33,094 nucleotides of DNA. It comes from Candidatus Segatella caccae (GTDB lineage: Bacteria; Bacteroidota; Bacteroidia; Bacteroidales; Bacteroidaceae). The notes beneath the pieces were generated by a model. It had not been told where the DNA came from. It worked only from the letters and a program-made list of their open reading frames with translations, and did not search any database. This document shows positions 32,941 through 33,094 of this stretch, one piece after another. The position numbers and the translations under genes are program-made. Position 1 is the stretch's first letter, and every line of letters starts with the position of its first letter. Location: NCBI GenBank assembly GCA_900556395.1, contig USOQ01000023.1, positions 1 through 33,094 on the forward strand. Direction: 5' to 3'.

Positions 32941-33000
32941 CGAAGAGTGAGTAGGAAGCATTGCATACGAATTCTTCACTCTTCACTCTTCGTTCTTCAC
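32941..33000. repeat. Heptamer-like repeats with an inverted match between lysC and lysA
   Basis: TTCACTC occurs twice in tandem (from 32975), followed by TTCG and TTCTTCAC. CGAAGAGTGA (32941-32950) is the exact complement of TCACTCTTCG (32983-32992), so the region can fold. No clear T-run. Confidence 0.6.
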
Positions 33001-33005
33001 TTAAA

Positions 33006-33094
33006 TTACTTCTCGAAGAGTCTGTCGCTCAAGTTCTGCAATGCCTGCTTCTTGTCTCTCTCCTTGATGAGGAATGAGATGTTATAGTTAGAAC
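33006..33094 (-). CDS. lysC: Aspartate kinase, C-terminal end
   Basis: Only the last 29 codons are in the window; the gene continues past the right edge. The visible end reads SNYNISFLIKERDKKQALQN then LSDRLFEK, which fits the final strand and helix of the second ACT domain of monofunctional aspartate kinases (SNxNISxxV...L). Its position before lysA, the last gene of the pathway, agrees. The assignment rests on a short stretch. Confidence 0.7.
   Translation of the reverse strand, partial: SNYNISFLIKERDKKQALQNLSDRLFEK

Overview
The window looks like chromosome of a Bacteroidales bacterium, most likely Prevotella/Segatella. Evidence: many promoters fit the Bacteroidetes form (TTTG or TTG, 19-21 nt, TAnnTTTG), Shine-Dalgarno sequences are scarce, and the gene families are typical of the group (GldE, a calycin-like protein, HmuY, a Wzi-type capsule protein, an RseC-led rnf operon, HrpB, an NspC polyamine enzyme). 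No database search was possible; family names come from reading the translations.

Layout. 1-906: 3' end of an alpha-glucan phosphorylase gene and its terminator. 1005-1788: a TauE/SafE permease converging on prs. 1811-3396 (minus): a ThiE-like gene and prs, divergent from nspC (3503-4678). 4798-5274: a tRNA cluster Gly(GCC)-Leu(CAG)-Leu(GAG)-Gly(GCC) behind a near-consensus promoter. 5319-9460: a compact plus-strand unit of a hypothetical gene, ssb, gldE, a phosphopantetheinyl transferase and a phytase-like secreted protein. 9587-10546 (minus): a secreted protein with nine exact-period 11-residue RSFG repeats. 10777-12929: a Wzi-like outer-membrane barrel and a lipoprotein. 13160-18798: an rseC-like gene plus rnfB-C-D-G-E-A, the Na+/H+-pumping ferredoxin:NAD oxidoreductase.

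18619-26333 is the notable region. The last 180 bp of rnfA recur at 26154-26333 with no indel and 7 mismatches, 6 of them synonymous. The first 89 bp are identical and all mismatches lie in the distal half. The two copies bracket about 7.4 kb holding a heme-acquisition operon (calycin-like protein, HmuY-like lipoprotein, HmuR-like TonB receptor, an unassigned 8-helix membrane protein), visibly GC-richer than its surroundings, then an AT-rich GIY-YIG nuclease/WYL regulator/56-aa protein unit. The pattern resembles an element that integrated into the 3' end of rnfA and brought a replacement 3' end, as e14 does in icd of E. coli. No integrase is visible. In the heme operon both the HmuY-like protein and the receptor have methionines where the P. 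gingivalis proteins use histidines.

26354-27159 holds a terminator, a small DMT-family membrane protein (minus) and a family of short repeats. 27149-33094 is a minus-strand run: lysC (only its last codons are in the window), lysA, a family-2 glycosyltransferase, a possible second glycosyltransferase-like protein, and hrpB, with short gaps that suggest co-transcription.
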